From: DATBSL01 sp963729875
GTDB lineage: Bacteria > Acidobacteriota > Vicinamibacteria > Fen-336
Length of the DNA: 64,000 nucleotides
NCBI GenBank assembly: GCA_963729875.1
Contig: CAVSPR010000004.1
Location: forward strand, 992,001-1,056,000
Reading direction: 5' to 3'
The notes beneath the pieces were generated by a model. That model worked only from the letters and a program-made list of their open reading frames with translations, did no database searches and was not told where the DNA came from. The translations under genes were made by a program, and so were the position numbers. Below, in pieces: positions 10,538-21,282 of the stretch (the stretch's first letter is position 1; each line of letters opens with the position of its first letter).

Positions 10538-11218
10538 ATGCTGCCCTGGATCACCGTCGACGAGACGCGGACCGCCGACGGCACCGTCCTGCGGCTGGCG
10601 CGGCGCGGCACCGAGTGGGAGGTGCTCTACGACGGCTTCGTCCTGATGTCCAGCCGCACCCACGGCTCCGAGGACGAGCTGGCCCGCCTCGCCCTCGCGA
10701 AGGTGCCAGCACGCGAGGAAGGTGTTGATCGGGGGGCTCGGGCTCGGGTTCTCCCTGCGCGCGACCCTGGACCTCCTCGGTCCGCAGGGGAGGGTGGTGG
10801 TGGCCGAGCAGTCCTCCTCGGTGGTGGACTGGAACCGTGTCCACGTGGGCGGCCTGGCGGGGAGGCCCCTGGAGGACCCGCGCGTCACGGTGCTCGTGGG
10901 CGACGTCCGGGAGCGCATCGGGGCGGCGCGCGCCGCCTACGACGTGATCCTGCTGGACGTGGACAACGGGCCCGCGGCGCTGATCCACGACGCGAACGCC
11001 GGCCTGTACGACGCCACGGGCATCGTCGCGTGCCACGTCGCCCTGAAGGAGGGCGGCGCGCTCGCGGTCTGGGCAACGGGACCGGACGAGCGCTACCTGC
11101 GCCGTCTCCAGCGCAGCGGGTTCGACGCCTCCGCCGTGCCGGTCGCCCCGCGCCCCGGCGCGGGCGGGCGCAAGCACGTCGTCTTCGTGGCCGTGAAGGC
11201 GGTCACTCGAGGCGGACG

Positions 11219-11222
<4 letters not shown>
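10538..11222 (+). CDS. Spermidine synthase-like methyltransferase-fold protein, frameshifted
   Basis: Starts MLPWITVDETRTADGTVLRL with the beta-hairpin typical of spermine/spermidine synthases (EWEVLYDGFVLMSSRTHGSE). After KVP near 10708 the frame changes and resumes QHARKVLIGGLGLGFSLRAT, the nucleotide-binding glycine motif. RVVVAEQSSSVVDWNR and YDVILLDVDNGP follow. The propylamine-transfer Asp pair of true spermidine synthases is not clearly conserved, so the substrate may differ. TACGCT ends seven bases before the ATG and there is no Shine-Dalgarno, hinting at a leaderless message. Its stop overlaps the lepA stop on the opposite strand. Confidence 0.75.
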
Positions 11223-13024
<1,802 letters not shown>

Positions 13025-13182
13025 GGTCCCCCGTGCGGCCCGTTCAGCCCGGCCCGGACACGCCAGTTTATCCGCAGCACGGGCTCGGGATCCAAGGTGC
13101 GCCGATCGAGTGGATTCGCGGCCACCGCCCGTCTACCATGTCCCGCACCGCATCCCGATCCAGAGCACGAGCGAGGGACCGC

Positions 13183-14322
13183 ATGTCGCTGTTCGAAGTC
13201 CTGCCCTACCTGTCCCGGGCGTCGATCGTGTCCCTGCTGGCCGTCTGTGCGGTTGGCCTCGTCGCGGCGCTGACCGTGCTCGGCCTGAGATTCGCCCGCC
13301 GGGGCCCCTCACGCTTCTGGCTGGCCCCGGCCTTCCTCACCCTGGCCTGGCTGCCCCTCGTGGCCGGGGCCGGCCTCGCGGCGCTCGGCGTCGTGCGCGT
13401 GGCCGAGGCGGTCACGCTCGTCGGCACGGGCAGCGTCGCGGCCGTCCAGGCCGGACTCCTGGAGGCGCAGCTGCCGCTCCTGCTCGGGCTCGTCGGCACC
13501 GCCGGGGTTGCTGGCCTCGCTCTGCTCCTTCTCGCCTTCGGGCTGAGCACTCGGGTCGACCCGTCCGATCCGGAGGGCCCGCGGGTCGGCCCGCCCGCCG
13601 TGGCCGCCGCCGCGTCCGCGATCGCCCTGGGCCTGGGACTCGCGGTTCCGGCGGCCGGCCACTGGCTTTCGACGAGCCCGACCAGTGCAGCCACCTTCGC
13701 CCGAGCGGTGGCCCCGCTCGCGGTTGCCTTCGCCCTCCTGATTCCCATCGGGGCGCTCCTGCTGGCGCTGGGAGCGCCGCGCGGCTCGGCGCCCCCAGTT
13801 TGGCGTGTCGTGGCGCTCGGGGCCCCGGGCGCGCTCGTCGTGTGCGCGCTGGCAGCAGCCGCGGTGGGAGTTGTGTGGCTCCAGCGGGCCCCGCTCAGCG
13901 ATGGCCCTGCTCCCGCCGCTGCAACCCCCGCCGAGGACCGGCTCTTGTCGGGGCCGCTCGCGACCGCTCCCGCGGACGTCGCCCCGACTCCGGCCCCCCC
14001 GGCGCCTCACCCCAGCGCGGCGGACGCGCCCTCAAAACCGCTTCGAGTCGGCGGCACGATTCGAGAGCCGAAGAAGCTGCGGAACGTGCCCCCCGTGTAC
14101 CCGGCCGGGGCTTTGCAGTCGCGCGTGCAGGGCACGGTGATCCTCGAGTGTCTGATCGGCACGGACGGCCGGATCGCCCGGGTGAAAGTCCTCAAGGGCG
14201 TGCCACTCCTCGACGAGGCGGCGACGGAGGCTGTTCGGCAGTGGCAGTACGAGCCGACGCTCGTCAACGGCGTCCCCGTTTCCGTGATCCTGACGGTGAC
14301 CGTGAGCTTCAAGCTCAGCTGA
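13183..14322 (+). CDS. Membrane protein with C-terminal TonB domain
   Basis: 379 residues from ATG 13183 (MSLFEVLPYLSRASIVSLLA; GAGGGACC upstream). Residues 10-290 contain about six hydrophobic segments and the spacing of the first ones recalls MotA/TolQ/ExbB proteins. A Pro/Ala-rich linker (residues 255-290) leads to a TonB C-terminal domain: KLRNVPPVYPAGALQSRVQG, then GRIARVKVLKGVPLLDEAAT and WQYEPTLVNGVPVSVILTV. A TonB box-binding domain usually sits on a single-anchor protein, so a polytopic N-terminal half is unusual. It may combine motor and transducer in one chain (inference). Confidence 0.75.
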   Translation: MSLFEVLPYLSRASIVSLLAVCAVGLVAALTVLGLRFARRGPSRFWLAPAFLTLAWLPLVAGAGLAALGVVRVAEAVTLVGTGSVAAVQAGLLEAQLPLLLGLVGTAGVAGLALLLLAFGLSTRVDPSDPEGPRVGPPAVAAAASAIALGLGLAVPAAGHWLSTSPTSAATFARAVAPLAVAFALLIPIGALLLALGAPRGSAPPVWRVVALGAPGALVVCALAAAAVGVVWLQRAPLSDGPAPAAATPAEDRLLSGPLATAPADVAPTPAPPAPHPSAADAPSKPLRVGGTIREPKKLRNVPPVYPAGALQSRVQGTVILECLIGTDGRIARVKVLKGVPLLDEAATEAVRQWQYEPTLVNGVPVSVILTVTVSFKLS

Positions 14323-14402
14323 GGGAAGCACGAGGCCTCCCGCCAGGGCGGCGACGCACCAGGAAGGGGCGACGCTCAGAGGGCGGCCTGACTCTCACGG
14401 GA

Positions 14403-15602
14403 CTATCCCAGCTGTCGCAGGACGCGCTGCGAGATCTCGGCGCCAATCGCCAGGGCCGCCGTCGCGGCGGGGGAGGGCGCATTGACGACGTGCAGGATGC
14501 CAGGCTGCTCCTCGAAGTGAAAATCCTCGACCATCTTTCCGTCCGGTGTCATGGCCTGCGCCCGTATTCCGGCGCCGCCGGTCTCGAGATCCTCCGCGCG
14601 GATGTCCGGCACCAGCTTCTGGAGCGACCGGCAGAACTCGGCCCGGGAAAGCGAGCGCCAGACTTCGTAGCTGCACATGCTTGGGTACTTGACCAGGAAC
14701 TTCCACAGGCCGGGGAAGCAGACGGATTCGGCCAGGTCGCGCAGGTTGATGGTCGTCCAGCGGTAGCCTTCGCGGGCAAAGGCCAGCACCGCGTTGGGTC
14801 CGGCCTCGCGGCCACCATTGATGAGCCGGGTGAAATGGACTCCCAGGAAGGGGAACTTCGGATCGGGCACCGGGTAGATGAGATTCCGAACGAGGTGCTC
14901 GCGCTCCTTCTTGATCTTGAAGTACTCGCCCCGGAAGGGGACGATCTTGGCCGAAGGCCTCTGGCCGGCAGCCTTGACGAGCCGGTCGGAGTGCAGGCCG
15001 CCGCAGGTGACGATGAAGCGGGCGCGCAAGGCGCCGGCCGAGGTCTCCGCCACCCATTCGCCGGCTTCCTGGACCATCTTCAGCACGCGGGTGTTCAGGC
15101 GGATTTCGCTGCCGCGCTCCCGGATGAGCTCGGCCAGCTTCTCGCAGACCGCCGGGTAATCCACGATCCCCTCCTGCGGCACGTGGATGGCAGCGATGCC
15201 GGCGGCGTGGGGCTCGATCTCCCGGATCTGCTCCGGCGTCAGCCGGCGCAGGCCCTGCAGGCCGTTGGCGTTGCCGCGCTCCCAGAGGCTCTCGAGGCGG
15301 GGCAGCTCCTCGGGGGAGGTGGCGACGACGATCTTGCCGCACTGCTCGTGCTTGACGCCGTGCTCGCGGCAGAAGGCGATCATCTGCTGGAGGCCGCTGA
15401 CGCTGAGCTTCGCCTTCTCCGAACCGGGCTTGTAGTACAGGCCCGAGTGCAGAACGCCGCTGTTGTTGCCGGTCTGGTGCGCGGCCAGCTTCGGCTCCTT
15501 TTCCAGCAACAGCAGCCGCAGGCCGGGTCGGTGTTCGAGCAAGCGATGTGCGGTGGCCAGGCCGACGATCCCGCCGCCGACGACAATCACATCGTGTTTC
15601 AT
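14403..15602 (-). CDS. lhgO: L-2-hydroxyglutarate oxidase/dehydrogenase
   Basis: 399 residues. The FAD-binding dinucleotide fold VIVVGGGIVGLATAHRLLE begins at residue 5. The family segment HQTGNNSGVLHSGLYYKPGS is diagnostic for LhgO, as are KCGKIVVAT-like and YPAVCEKLAELIRERGSEI regions. It oxidises L-2-hydroxyglutarate to 2-oxoglutarate, handing electrons to quinone or oxygen at the membrane. It is 21 bp from the end of the MFS gene on the same strand, so the two may form an operon. Confidence 0.93.
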   Translation of the reverse strand: MKHDVIVVGGGIVGLATAHRLLEHRPGLRLLLLEKEPKLAAHQTGNNSGVLHSGLYYKPGSEKAKLSVSGLQQMIAFCREHGVKHEQCGKIVVATSPEELPRLESLWERGNANGLQGLRRLTPEQIREIEPHAAGIAAIHVPQEGIVDYPAVCEKLAELIRERGSEIRLNTRVLKMVQEAGEWVAETSAGALRARFIVTCGGLHSDRLVKAAGQRPSAKIVPFRGEYFKIKKEREHLVRNLIYPVPDPKFPFLGVHFTRLINGGREAGPNAVLAFAREGYRWTTINLRDLAESVCFPGLWKFLVKYPSMCSYEVWRSLSRAEFCRSLQKLVPDIRAEDLETGGAGIRAQAMTPDGKMVEDFHFEEQPGILHVVNAPSPAATAALAIGAEISQRVLRQLG

Positions 15603-15623
15603 GGGATGTTCCTCGTCGCCAGC

Positions 15624-16874
15624 TCAGTTCTCTCTGCCTTGGGATGATAGTCGATCAGCCGTTCTCGACCGGACGCGAAGGGCGGCGGCGAGCCCGAGGG
15701 GCATCAGCAGCATGAACCAGCCCAGGGCCCCGGCCGGGGTTCCGCCGCGGGCGGGATCGGCGAGGACGCCCGCGACGACCGGGCCCAGGGCGGCGACGCA
15801 CCAGGGCAGCCCCATGAGCAGCGCGCTCACGGCGCTGGCCTGACCCGGCAGGAGCCGATTGCCCTCGGCCACGGCGGCGATGTTGTTGATGCCGTTGAAC
15901 GCGCCGACCGCCGTCACGACGAGGAGATCGAGCGTGGACGTGCTGTCGCGCAGCAGCAGGACCCCCAGCGCCAGCGCCGTGGTCAGGTTGGCGAACACGA
16001 GCATGCGCCGCGCGCTCCAGCGATCCGAGGCCTGGCCCGCCGGGACGAGCGACAGGCAACCGCCCGCGATCAATGCGAAGTGGCCGCCGCCGCGGACCAT
16101 CCACGGCGCGGCGTGACGCGAGACCATCAGGTCGGGCAGCAGGAAGATGAGCGAGATGTTGACCGCGCTCGCGAACGTCTGGACGGCGAAGAGCGGGACG
16201 AGAGAGCCCAGGTGGCTGCGCAACGTCCGCCACTCGACACCGGGCTGCCGGCGCGTCTCGGCCGGGGCCGGCAGGCCGAAGGCGATGGCGGCGGCCATGG
16301 CGAGGGGCAGGAGGGCGATGACCGGCGTGAGGGTGTGTGCCGACTCGTAGACGGCGGAGAACAGGAACTGCGACAGGGAATAGCCGAGGTAGCCACCCGC
16401 CAGGAACACGGCGATCATGAAGCCGACGCGCCGGCGCGAGAGGTTGGCCGCGGCTCCCGTGGCGGAGGGGTGGAAGGCCGCCGAGCCGACGGCCGACACC
16501 AGGACCAGGGCGCCCATGATCGGGTAGGAGCGCACCGCCCACGGAACCAGGGTGACGGTGCCCGCGACCGCGACGCCCGTGACGATCAGTCGCTTGCGCC
16601 AGCCGCGGTCGGCGAGCACGCCGAAGGCGAGCTGGAGGCCGTTGCCGGTCATGCTGCCGATCGTCGCGATCAGGCCGGCGGTGGCGATGTCGAGGTGCGC
16701 CAGCGTCTTGAACACCGGCCAGATGCCCGAGCAGCAGTCCACGGCGCAGTGCCCGCCGGCGAGTGCCAGCAGGGTCCACCATGCGGTGGTGGCCGTGTGC
16801 GGTGAAGCCGAGGGCGAGGGCGTCGCCACGACCACCCCGGGCTCGACGGCCGCGGCCGCCGTGAAGACCTTCAT
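15624..16874 (-). CDS. MFS transporter, fosmidomycin-resistance-like
   Basis: About 416 residues with 12 hydrophobic segments. The first helix, LLALAGGHCAVDCCSGIWPV, carries the GHxxVDxxxGxxP pattern seen in Fsr-type exporters. GVLADRGWRKR between helices 2 and 3 is the MFS loop motif. The start is uncertain: ATG 16874 (MKVFTAAAAVEPG) is preferred because upstream codons look non-coding, though no good ribosome site precedes it. The substrate is unknown. It diverges from the aldehyde dehydrogenase fusion gene. Confidence 0.85.
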   Translation of the reverse strand: MKVFTAAAAVEPGVVVATPSPSASPHTATTAWWTLLALAGGHCAVDCCSGIWPVFKTLAHLDIATAGLIATIGSMTGNGLQLAFGVLADRGWRKRLIVTGVAVAGTVTLVPWAVRSYPIMGALVLVSAVGSAAFHPSATGAAANLSRRRVGFMIAVFLAGGYLGYSLSQFLFSAVYESAHTLTPVIALLPLAMAAAIAFGLPAPAETRRQPGVEWRTLRSHLGSLVPLFAVQTFASAVNISLIFLLPDLMVSRHAAPWMVRGGGHFALIAGGCLSLVPAGQASDRWSARRMLVFANLTTALALGVLLLRDSTSTLDLLVVTAVGAFNGINNIAAVAEGNRLLPGQASAVSALLMGLPWCVAALGPVVAGVLADPARGGTPAGALGWFMLLMPLGLAAALRVRSRTADRLSSQGREN

Positions 16875-17146
16875 CGAGCGAGGAGTATGCCCCAGGATCG
16901 GCACGCTGGGCGTCCTCACCGCCTGGCGCCACCTGAAGCGGCTGGACGCCCTCTGGACGACGCCCAACGGATACGCGCTCATGTACTGGCTCGGCCTGTG
17001 GCATGAAGGCGACGGTAGAGCCCTCGGGATCATTGACTCACTTCCCGGGTTCATCTCGCATGGGAACGAACAGTCGATACCGCATCCGCGGCGAGCGGCA
17101 TCCATCCCCGACCGCATGAACCGGCCAGCCACTGGAGGGAACGAAG

Positions 17147-18911
17147 ATGTCTTTCCTGGATCAGCTCTCCGAGTCCGAATCGAAAGAGGTGCAGGCGTAT
17201 TTCCATCCCGTCCGATTTGCCAGGGGGGAATGCGTGCTGCATGCAGCCGAGCCGCCGCTCGGCTGCTATCTCATCGATCAAGGCGAGGTCCGAGTCGAAG
17301 TTCACTGCCTTGAAACCGATTCCGACAGCGTGTTGGACTACATGGGACCGGGGATGTTCCTGGGCGACGTCTTTCTGCTCGACGGCAGCCCCTTCCCGGC
17401 CAGCGCCTACGCGCACACCGACGTCGCCGCGCGCTGGTTTGCCAAGGCGGATTTCGAGCGCCTCTGCGAACAGCACCCGGCCATCGGCCTCACCATTCTG
17501 CAAGCCGTGGGCCGGGATCTGTCGGCCAAGCTGCGCCATGGGGCGGCCAAAGTGGCGGAATACCTCTTTGCCGACGAGATCGACGCCGATACGCATGCGA
17601 TGGTGGCGCGCGCCGCGGCGGCGCAGCGCGAGCTGGCGGATTGGCCGGAGGAACGGATCGATGCGCTGCTGCACGCGATAGCCGACGCGGTCGCGGCTGC
17701 GGCCCCGGCCCTGGCCGAAGCCTGCGTGCAGGAGACCGGCATCGGCGTAGCCGCCGACAAAGTGATCAAGATCCGCTTTGCCTGCCACAACGTCTGGCGG
17801 TCCTTGGTCGACCGGCCGGCGGCCGGCAAGATCGACGTAGATGAAGCCCGCCGGGTGACCGAGATCGCCAGCCCCATGGGGGTCGTGTTCGGCATGGTCC
17901 CGCTGACCAATCCAGTCTCCACCTTCGTCTTCAAGACCTTGATCTGTCTCAAGGCGCGCAATGCCCTGATCGTGAGCTGCCACCGCAACGCGCTGGGGGT
18001 TGGGAACCAGACGGGCGAGATCATCCAGGCGGTGCTGCAGCAGCACGGCGCACCCGTCGAGCTGGTGCAGTGGGTCCGCGAGCGAGGCAGCCGGCGCAAG
18101 ACGGCGATGTTCATGAAGCATCCGGGGGTCGCGTTCATCCTGGCCACCGGGGGACCGAGCATGGTCAAGGCCGCCTATAGCTCGGGCACCCCGGCCATCG
18201 GCGTCGGGGCCGGCAATGCGCCGGTCCTGATCTGCGCCGACGCCGACCTCGGCCGCCGCGGCGCAGATGATCGTGCAGAGCAAGGCGTTCGACAACGGCG
18301 TCATCTGCGGCTCGGAGAACAACCTGGTGGTGGACGCCTCGGTCCGTGCGGCCTTCGTGGAGCAGCTGGAAGCCTGCGGCGCCCGTGTGCTGACGCCGCA
18401 GGAAAAGGAAGGCTGCGCACAGAAGATCTTCGACTTCGACAACCACACCGTTCAGCGCGCATTGGTGGGCAAGTCGGCGCAGTTCATCGCGCAACAGGCG
18501 GGGCTCTCATTCGACAAGACGCTGCGGCTGCTGGTCATTCCGGCCGCGGCCGATGAGATGTCCGGCCCATACGGTCACGAGAAGCTGGCGCCCGTGTTGC
18601 CCCTCTTCACCGTGCACGGTGAAGCAGAGGGCTTCGAGATGTGCCGGGCCATCCTGGCCCAGGAGGGCAGCGGGCACACGGCCATCATCCACAGCCGCAG
18701 CCAGGCGTCAGCGGAGCAGTTCAGCCTCCAAATGCCGGTCAGCCGGATACTGGTCAATACGCCGGGGACGCAGGGCTGCATCGGCCTGGGCAATGGCCTG
18801 ACCCCTTCGCTGACACTGGGCTGCGGTACGTATGGCCGGAATTCCATCACCGACAACGTCACCTATACGCATCTGCTGAACATCAAGCGCATGGCGTTGA
18901 GTCTGGGATGA
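17147..18911 (+). CDS. Cyclic-nucleotide-binding domain fused to CoA-acylating aldehyde dehydrogenase, frameshifted
   Basis: ATG 17147 follows GGAGGG by seven bases. Residues 1-125 form a CRP/cNMP-type beta-roll (GCYLIDQGEVRVEV, GMFLGDVFLLDGSPFPASAY) with no DNA-binding helix-turn-helix. The phosphate-binding Glu/Arg of the usual GE..RSA motif are Asp and absent here, so cAMP binding is doubtful. Residues 150-587 are an AdhE/sulfoacetaldehyde-dehydrogenase-like enzyme: GVVFGMVPLTNPVSTFVFKT, LILATGGPSMVKAAYSSG-type GG motif, and catalytic Cys in FDNGVICGSENN. Near 18257 the frame changes and one extra base explains it. The enzyme should make acyl-CoA from an aldehyde with NAD(P)+. Gating of such an enzyme by a nucleotide or redox ligand is an inference. 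Confidence 0.82.
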
Positions 18912-18954
18912 TGTCCAGCGCCGTCTGTAAGTGCGTGCGCCGGGCAAGGAAGCT

Positions 18955-18998
18955 CGACGAGGGCGAGACCGGCTGAGACCGGCCCGACCGGATGAAAT
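18955..18998. repeat. Imperfect direct repeat, left copy
   Basis: Matches 21211-21256 over about 44 bases. The exact core CGAGACCGGCTGAGACC is shared (18964-18980 and 21221-21237). In one frame both copies read as a short tail ending DE-x-ETG-stop. The pair brackets the AbiE toxin-antitoxin genes and the tRNA fragment. Confidence 0.55.
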
Positions 18999-19119
18999 AG
19001 AGGCTGGATGACGATCCGCAGCCTCGCGGAGTCTGCAGCCCTGCTTTGTGCCCGTGTGAGGGCTGGGTTCCTACTGGGCTCTATGAGTCAGCATTTGACT
19101 CTCTTTGTTCCGTAATATA

Positions 19120-19146
19120 GCCTGTTCCGCATGTCGTGGAACAGGC
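19120..19146. promoter_or_regulatory. Candidate operator of the AbiE pair
   Basis: A 9-bp perfect inverted repeat (GCCTGTTCC ... GGAACAGGC) with a 9-base spacer, directly downstream of an AT-rich TAATATAG stretch and upstream of the preferred AbiEi start. AbiEi antitoxins are known to repress their own operons through inverted repeats, so this is a plausible autoregulatory site. Confidence 0.5.
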
Positions 19147-19160
19147 GAAGTTCCGGAACG

Positions 19161-20177
19161 ATGCTCGACGAGTTACTGAAGGCGATCGTGGTTCGTTTGC
19201 CGGCGGGTTGGCGGGCGGCTCAACGGGCGGCGAGCTCGGAGCTGGACCAGATCCTGGAGATCGGCTCGCCGGACGGCTCCTCTTCCGCCTTCGCCGTGGA
19301 GGGCGCGGGATCTCTGGACCCGAGGGATGTTCCAAGGGCCGTGCTCCGGCTGCAGAAGGTGGCAGAAGGGAGACCACTTCTATTCCTCGCCCCGTTCTTC
19401 AGTCTCCGGACGCGCGAACTGCTTCGGGACGCTGGGGCGAGCTACGCCGACGCGACCGGCAACATCCGCTTGGTGCTGGAGCGACCGGGTCTGTTCATCG
19501 AGGGCCAGGGGAGTGACAAGGACCCAGGCGCCGTCGCCCGCCCGCTCCGGTCGCTCAAGGGTCGAACGGCCGGTCGTGTGGTCCGTTCGCTCTGCGATCT
19601 CGAGCCCCCTTACGGTGTCCGCGAGCTGGCGGAGAGGGCCTCGACGTCTCTCGGCTCGGTGGCGCGGGTCGCCGGGCTCCTTGATCGAGAGGCCCTCATC
19701 GAGCGCGGCGAGGCGGGGCGCATCGAACGGGTGCGCCGCCCCGGACTCGTTCGCCGGTGGGTGCAGGACTACGGCCTGCAGCGGTCGAACGAATCGATCA
19801 GCTACCTGGCACCGCGAGGCCTTTCATCGGTGCTGGACGGTCTGCGGGGGCTCAGCGGCTACAGCATCACGGGTTCTCTGGCCGCCTCGCGCCACCGTGC
19901 CCCGGCGCCGCCGCGCCTCGCCACCGTCTATGCCGAGAAGCCCGAGGAACTCGCCGAGGCGCTCGGCGTCCGCCCTGCGGATGCGGGGGCCAATCTCCTG
20001 CTGCTCCGCCCGTACGATCCCGTGGTGTTCGAGCGGACGCGGGCCGAGGAGGGCCTCGTCTTTGCCGCCCTCAGCCAGGTGGCTGCGGACCTGCTGACGA
20101 GCCCCGGCCGGGGACCGTCAGAGGGCGAGGAGCTGCTTCGCTGGATGCAGGAGAACGTCCGTGGCTGGGAAGCCTGA
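19161..20177 (+). CDS. AbiEi-family antitoxin / transcriptional regulator (type IV TA)
   Basis: 338 residues from ATG 19161 (MLDELLKAIVVRLP); an upstream ATG at 19131 lies inside the palindrome and is less likely. A winged helix-turn-helix is visible around residues 145-195 (PPYGVRELAERASTSLGSVA, GLLDREALIERGEAGRI). The C-terminal part holds the segment GANLLLLRPYDPVVFERT, characteristic of the actinobacterial-type AbiEi family. It overlaps the following toxin gene by 17 bp. Predicted role: neutralise the nucleotidyltransferase toxin without direct binding, and repress the operon. Confidence 0.8.
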   Translation: MLDELLKAIVVRLPAGWRAAQRAASSELDQILEIGSPDGSSSAFAVEGAGSLDPRDVPRAVLRLQKVAEGRPLLFLAPFFSLRTRELLRDAGASYADATGNIRLVLERPGLFIEGQGSDKDPGAVARPLRSLKGRTAGRVVRSLCDLEPPYGVRELAERASTSLGSVARVAGLLDREALIERGEAGRIERVRRPGLVRRWVQDYGLQRSNESISYLAPRGLSSVLDGLRGLSGYSITGSLAASRHRAPAPPRLATVYAEKPEELAEALGVRPADAGANLLLLRPYDPVVFERTRAEEGLVFAALSQVAADLLTSPGRGPSEGEELLRWMQENVRGWEA

Positions 20178-20961
20178 TCGCGAATACGTCGAGGCGCGCC
20201 GAGTGCTGCTGGATGCTCTCGTCGCCCTCGCGCCTCACGGGGAGGCTCTCGTGCTGGTGGGGGCGCAGGCAGTCTACCTGCACGTTGGAGAGGGAGACCT
20301 GGCGGTCGCTCCCTACACGAAGGACGGAGATCTCGTCATCCGGCCGACGGAGCTGGGCGACGCGCCCCTGCTCGAGGACGCTCTCCGAGACGCGGGCTTC
20401 GCTGCAACCGAACAGCCCGGCATCTGGACGCGTGACGACGTCGAGCTCGACCTCCTCGTGCCGGAGGCGGTCGGAGGAGAGGGTCGCCGGGGAGCGCGTC
20501 TCGGGGCTCATGGCAACAGGGTGGCCCGGAAGGTCAAGGGACTCGAGGGCGCCCTCGTCGACAGCAGCTTCATGGAGTTGGGCAGCCTGGACGATGACCC
20601 CCGGCGCCTGAGAGTCCGGGTCGCCGGGCCGGCCGCGCTGCTCGTGAGCAAGCTCCACAAGATCGGGGAGCGTGAGGATCAGCCCGACCGCCTTGGCGAC
20701 AAGGATGCTCTCGACATCTTTCGGTTACTGCGGGGCATCGACACGGCGCCCCTCGTGGAGTCGATTCGTCGCCTCCAGGACCAGGATGTCTCCCGGGCGG
20801 TCACCGGGGAGGCGCTCGAACTCCTGCGTCACCTCTTCGGCAGGCCGGACGCGAACGGCGTGGAGATGGTGGTGCGTGCCACCGAGGGCCTGGAGGACCC
20901 CGCGACGATCCGGGCCTCGTGCGTCGCGCTCGCGTCGGAACTGCTGGACGCGATCGGTTGA
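20161..20961 (+). CDS. AbiEii-family nucleotidyltransferase toxin (type IV TA)
   Basis: 266 residues, GTG start at 20161 inside the end of the antitoxin gene, so translation is coupled. LVLVGAQAVYLHVGEGDLAV followed by YTKDGDLVIRP corresponds to the GS/GG...DxD nucleotidyltransferase motif, and the second acidic position is in DDVELDLLVPEAV. SKLHKIGERE and RLGDKDALDIFRLLR are family landmarks. Such toxins transfer nucleotides to tRNA acceptor ends and cause abortive infection or growth arrest. The catalytic acidic residues are present, so it is probably active. Confidence 0.82.
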   Translation: MAGKPDREYVEARRVLLDALVALAPHGEALVLVGAQAVYLHVGEGDLAVAPYTKDGDLVIRPTELGDAPLLEDALRDAGFAATEQPGIWTRDDVELDLLVPEAVGGEGRRGARLGAHGNRVARKVKGLEGALVDSSFMELGSLDDDPRRLRVRVAGPAALLVSKLHKIGEREDQPDRLGDKDALDIFRLLRGIDTAPLVESIRRLQDQDVSRAVTGEALELLRHLFGRPDANGVEMVVRATEGLEDPATIRASCVALASELLDAIG

Positions 20962-21102
20962 GGGCAAGGTCGGCGCGGATCCGAGGCGCCCACGATGACT
21001 CAGGCTCGCGACCTCATCGACCTGCCGGAGCAGGTTCATCGGGGCGAGCGGTCCACCCAACAGCAGCAGCCGCGCGGAGCGATTTGGCCGCCCCTGACTG
21101 GT

Positions 21103-21148
21103 TTGGTGGACCGCGCGGGGCTCGAACCCGCGACCTCCTGATTGCGAA
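21103..21148 (-). repeat. Detached tRNA-Ala 3' fragment, attachment-site-like direct repeat
   Basis: 46 bases identical to 38614-38659, covering the anticodon loop to the CCA end of tRNA-Ala(CGC) plus one flanking base. Beyond the anticodon loop the sequence diverges completely, so this is not a tRNA gene. Both copies have the same orientation, as expected for the two ends of an element integrated into the 3' half of a tRNA gene. Confidence 0.85.
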
Positions 21149-21210
21149 GGAGCCTGGGGGGGAGTCTGAGCGGGGCCCAGAGGGTCCAAGTGGGCCGCAG
21201 ACCAAGAAAC

Positions 21211-21256
21211 CGAACGAGGACGAGACCGGCTGAGACCCGCCCAGACCCGATGGAAT
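21211..21256. repeat. Imperfect direct repeat, right copy
   Basis: Partner of 18955-18998. It lies just inside the tRNA fragment and is followed by GGTAGCAGAACGGTAGCAG, itself a short tandem of GGTAGCAG. Confidence 0.55.
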
Positions 21257-21282
21257 GGTAGCAGAACGGTAGCAGCGGTCCG

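Larger units (their letters stand above)
20962..21282. other. Junction region between the AbiE pair and the tRNA-flanked segment
   Basis: 321 bp without an intact gene. At 20995 an ATG opens MTQARDLIDLPEQVHRGE, then the similarity stops. That opening resembles the N-terminus of PglY/BREX-type phage-resistance ATPases (RDLIDIPERVHxGDF), so this may be the stump of a gene cut by the insertion; confidence in that is low. The tRNA-Ala 3' fragment (21103-21148) and the right copy of the 44-bp imperfect repeat (21211-21256) follow. Confidence 0.4.

Noticed and set aside
19085..19101. GAGTCA-GCATT-TGACTC inverted repeat with TTGACT as a possible -35
   Set aside because: The gap to TAATAT is only 12 bases, too short for a sigma-70 promoter. 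Kept only as a weak inverted repeat.
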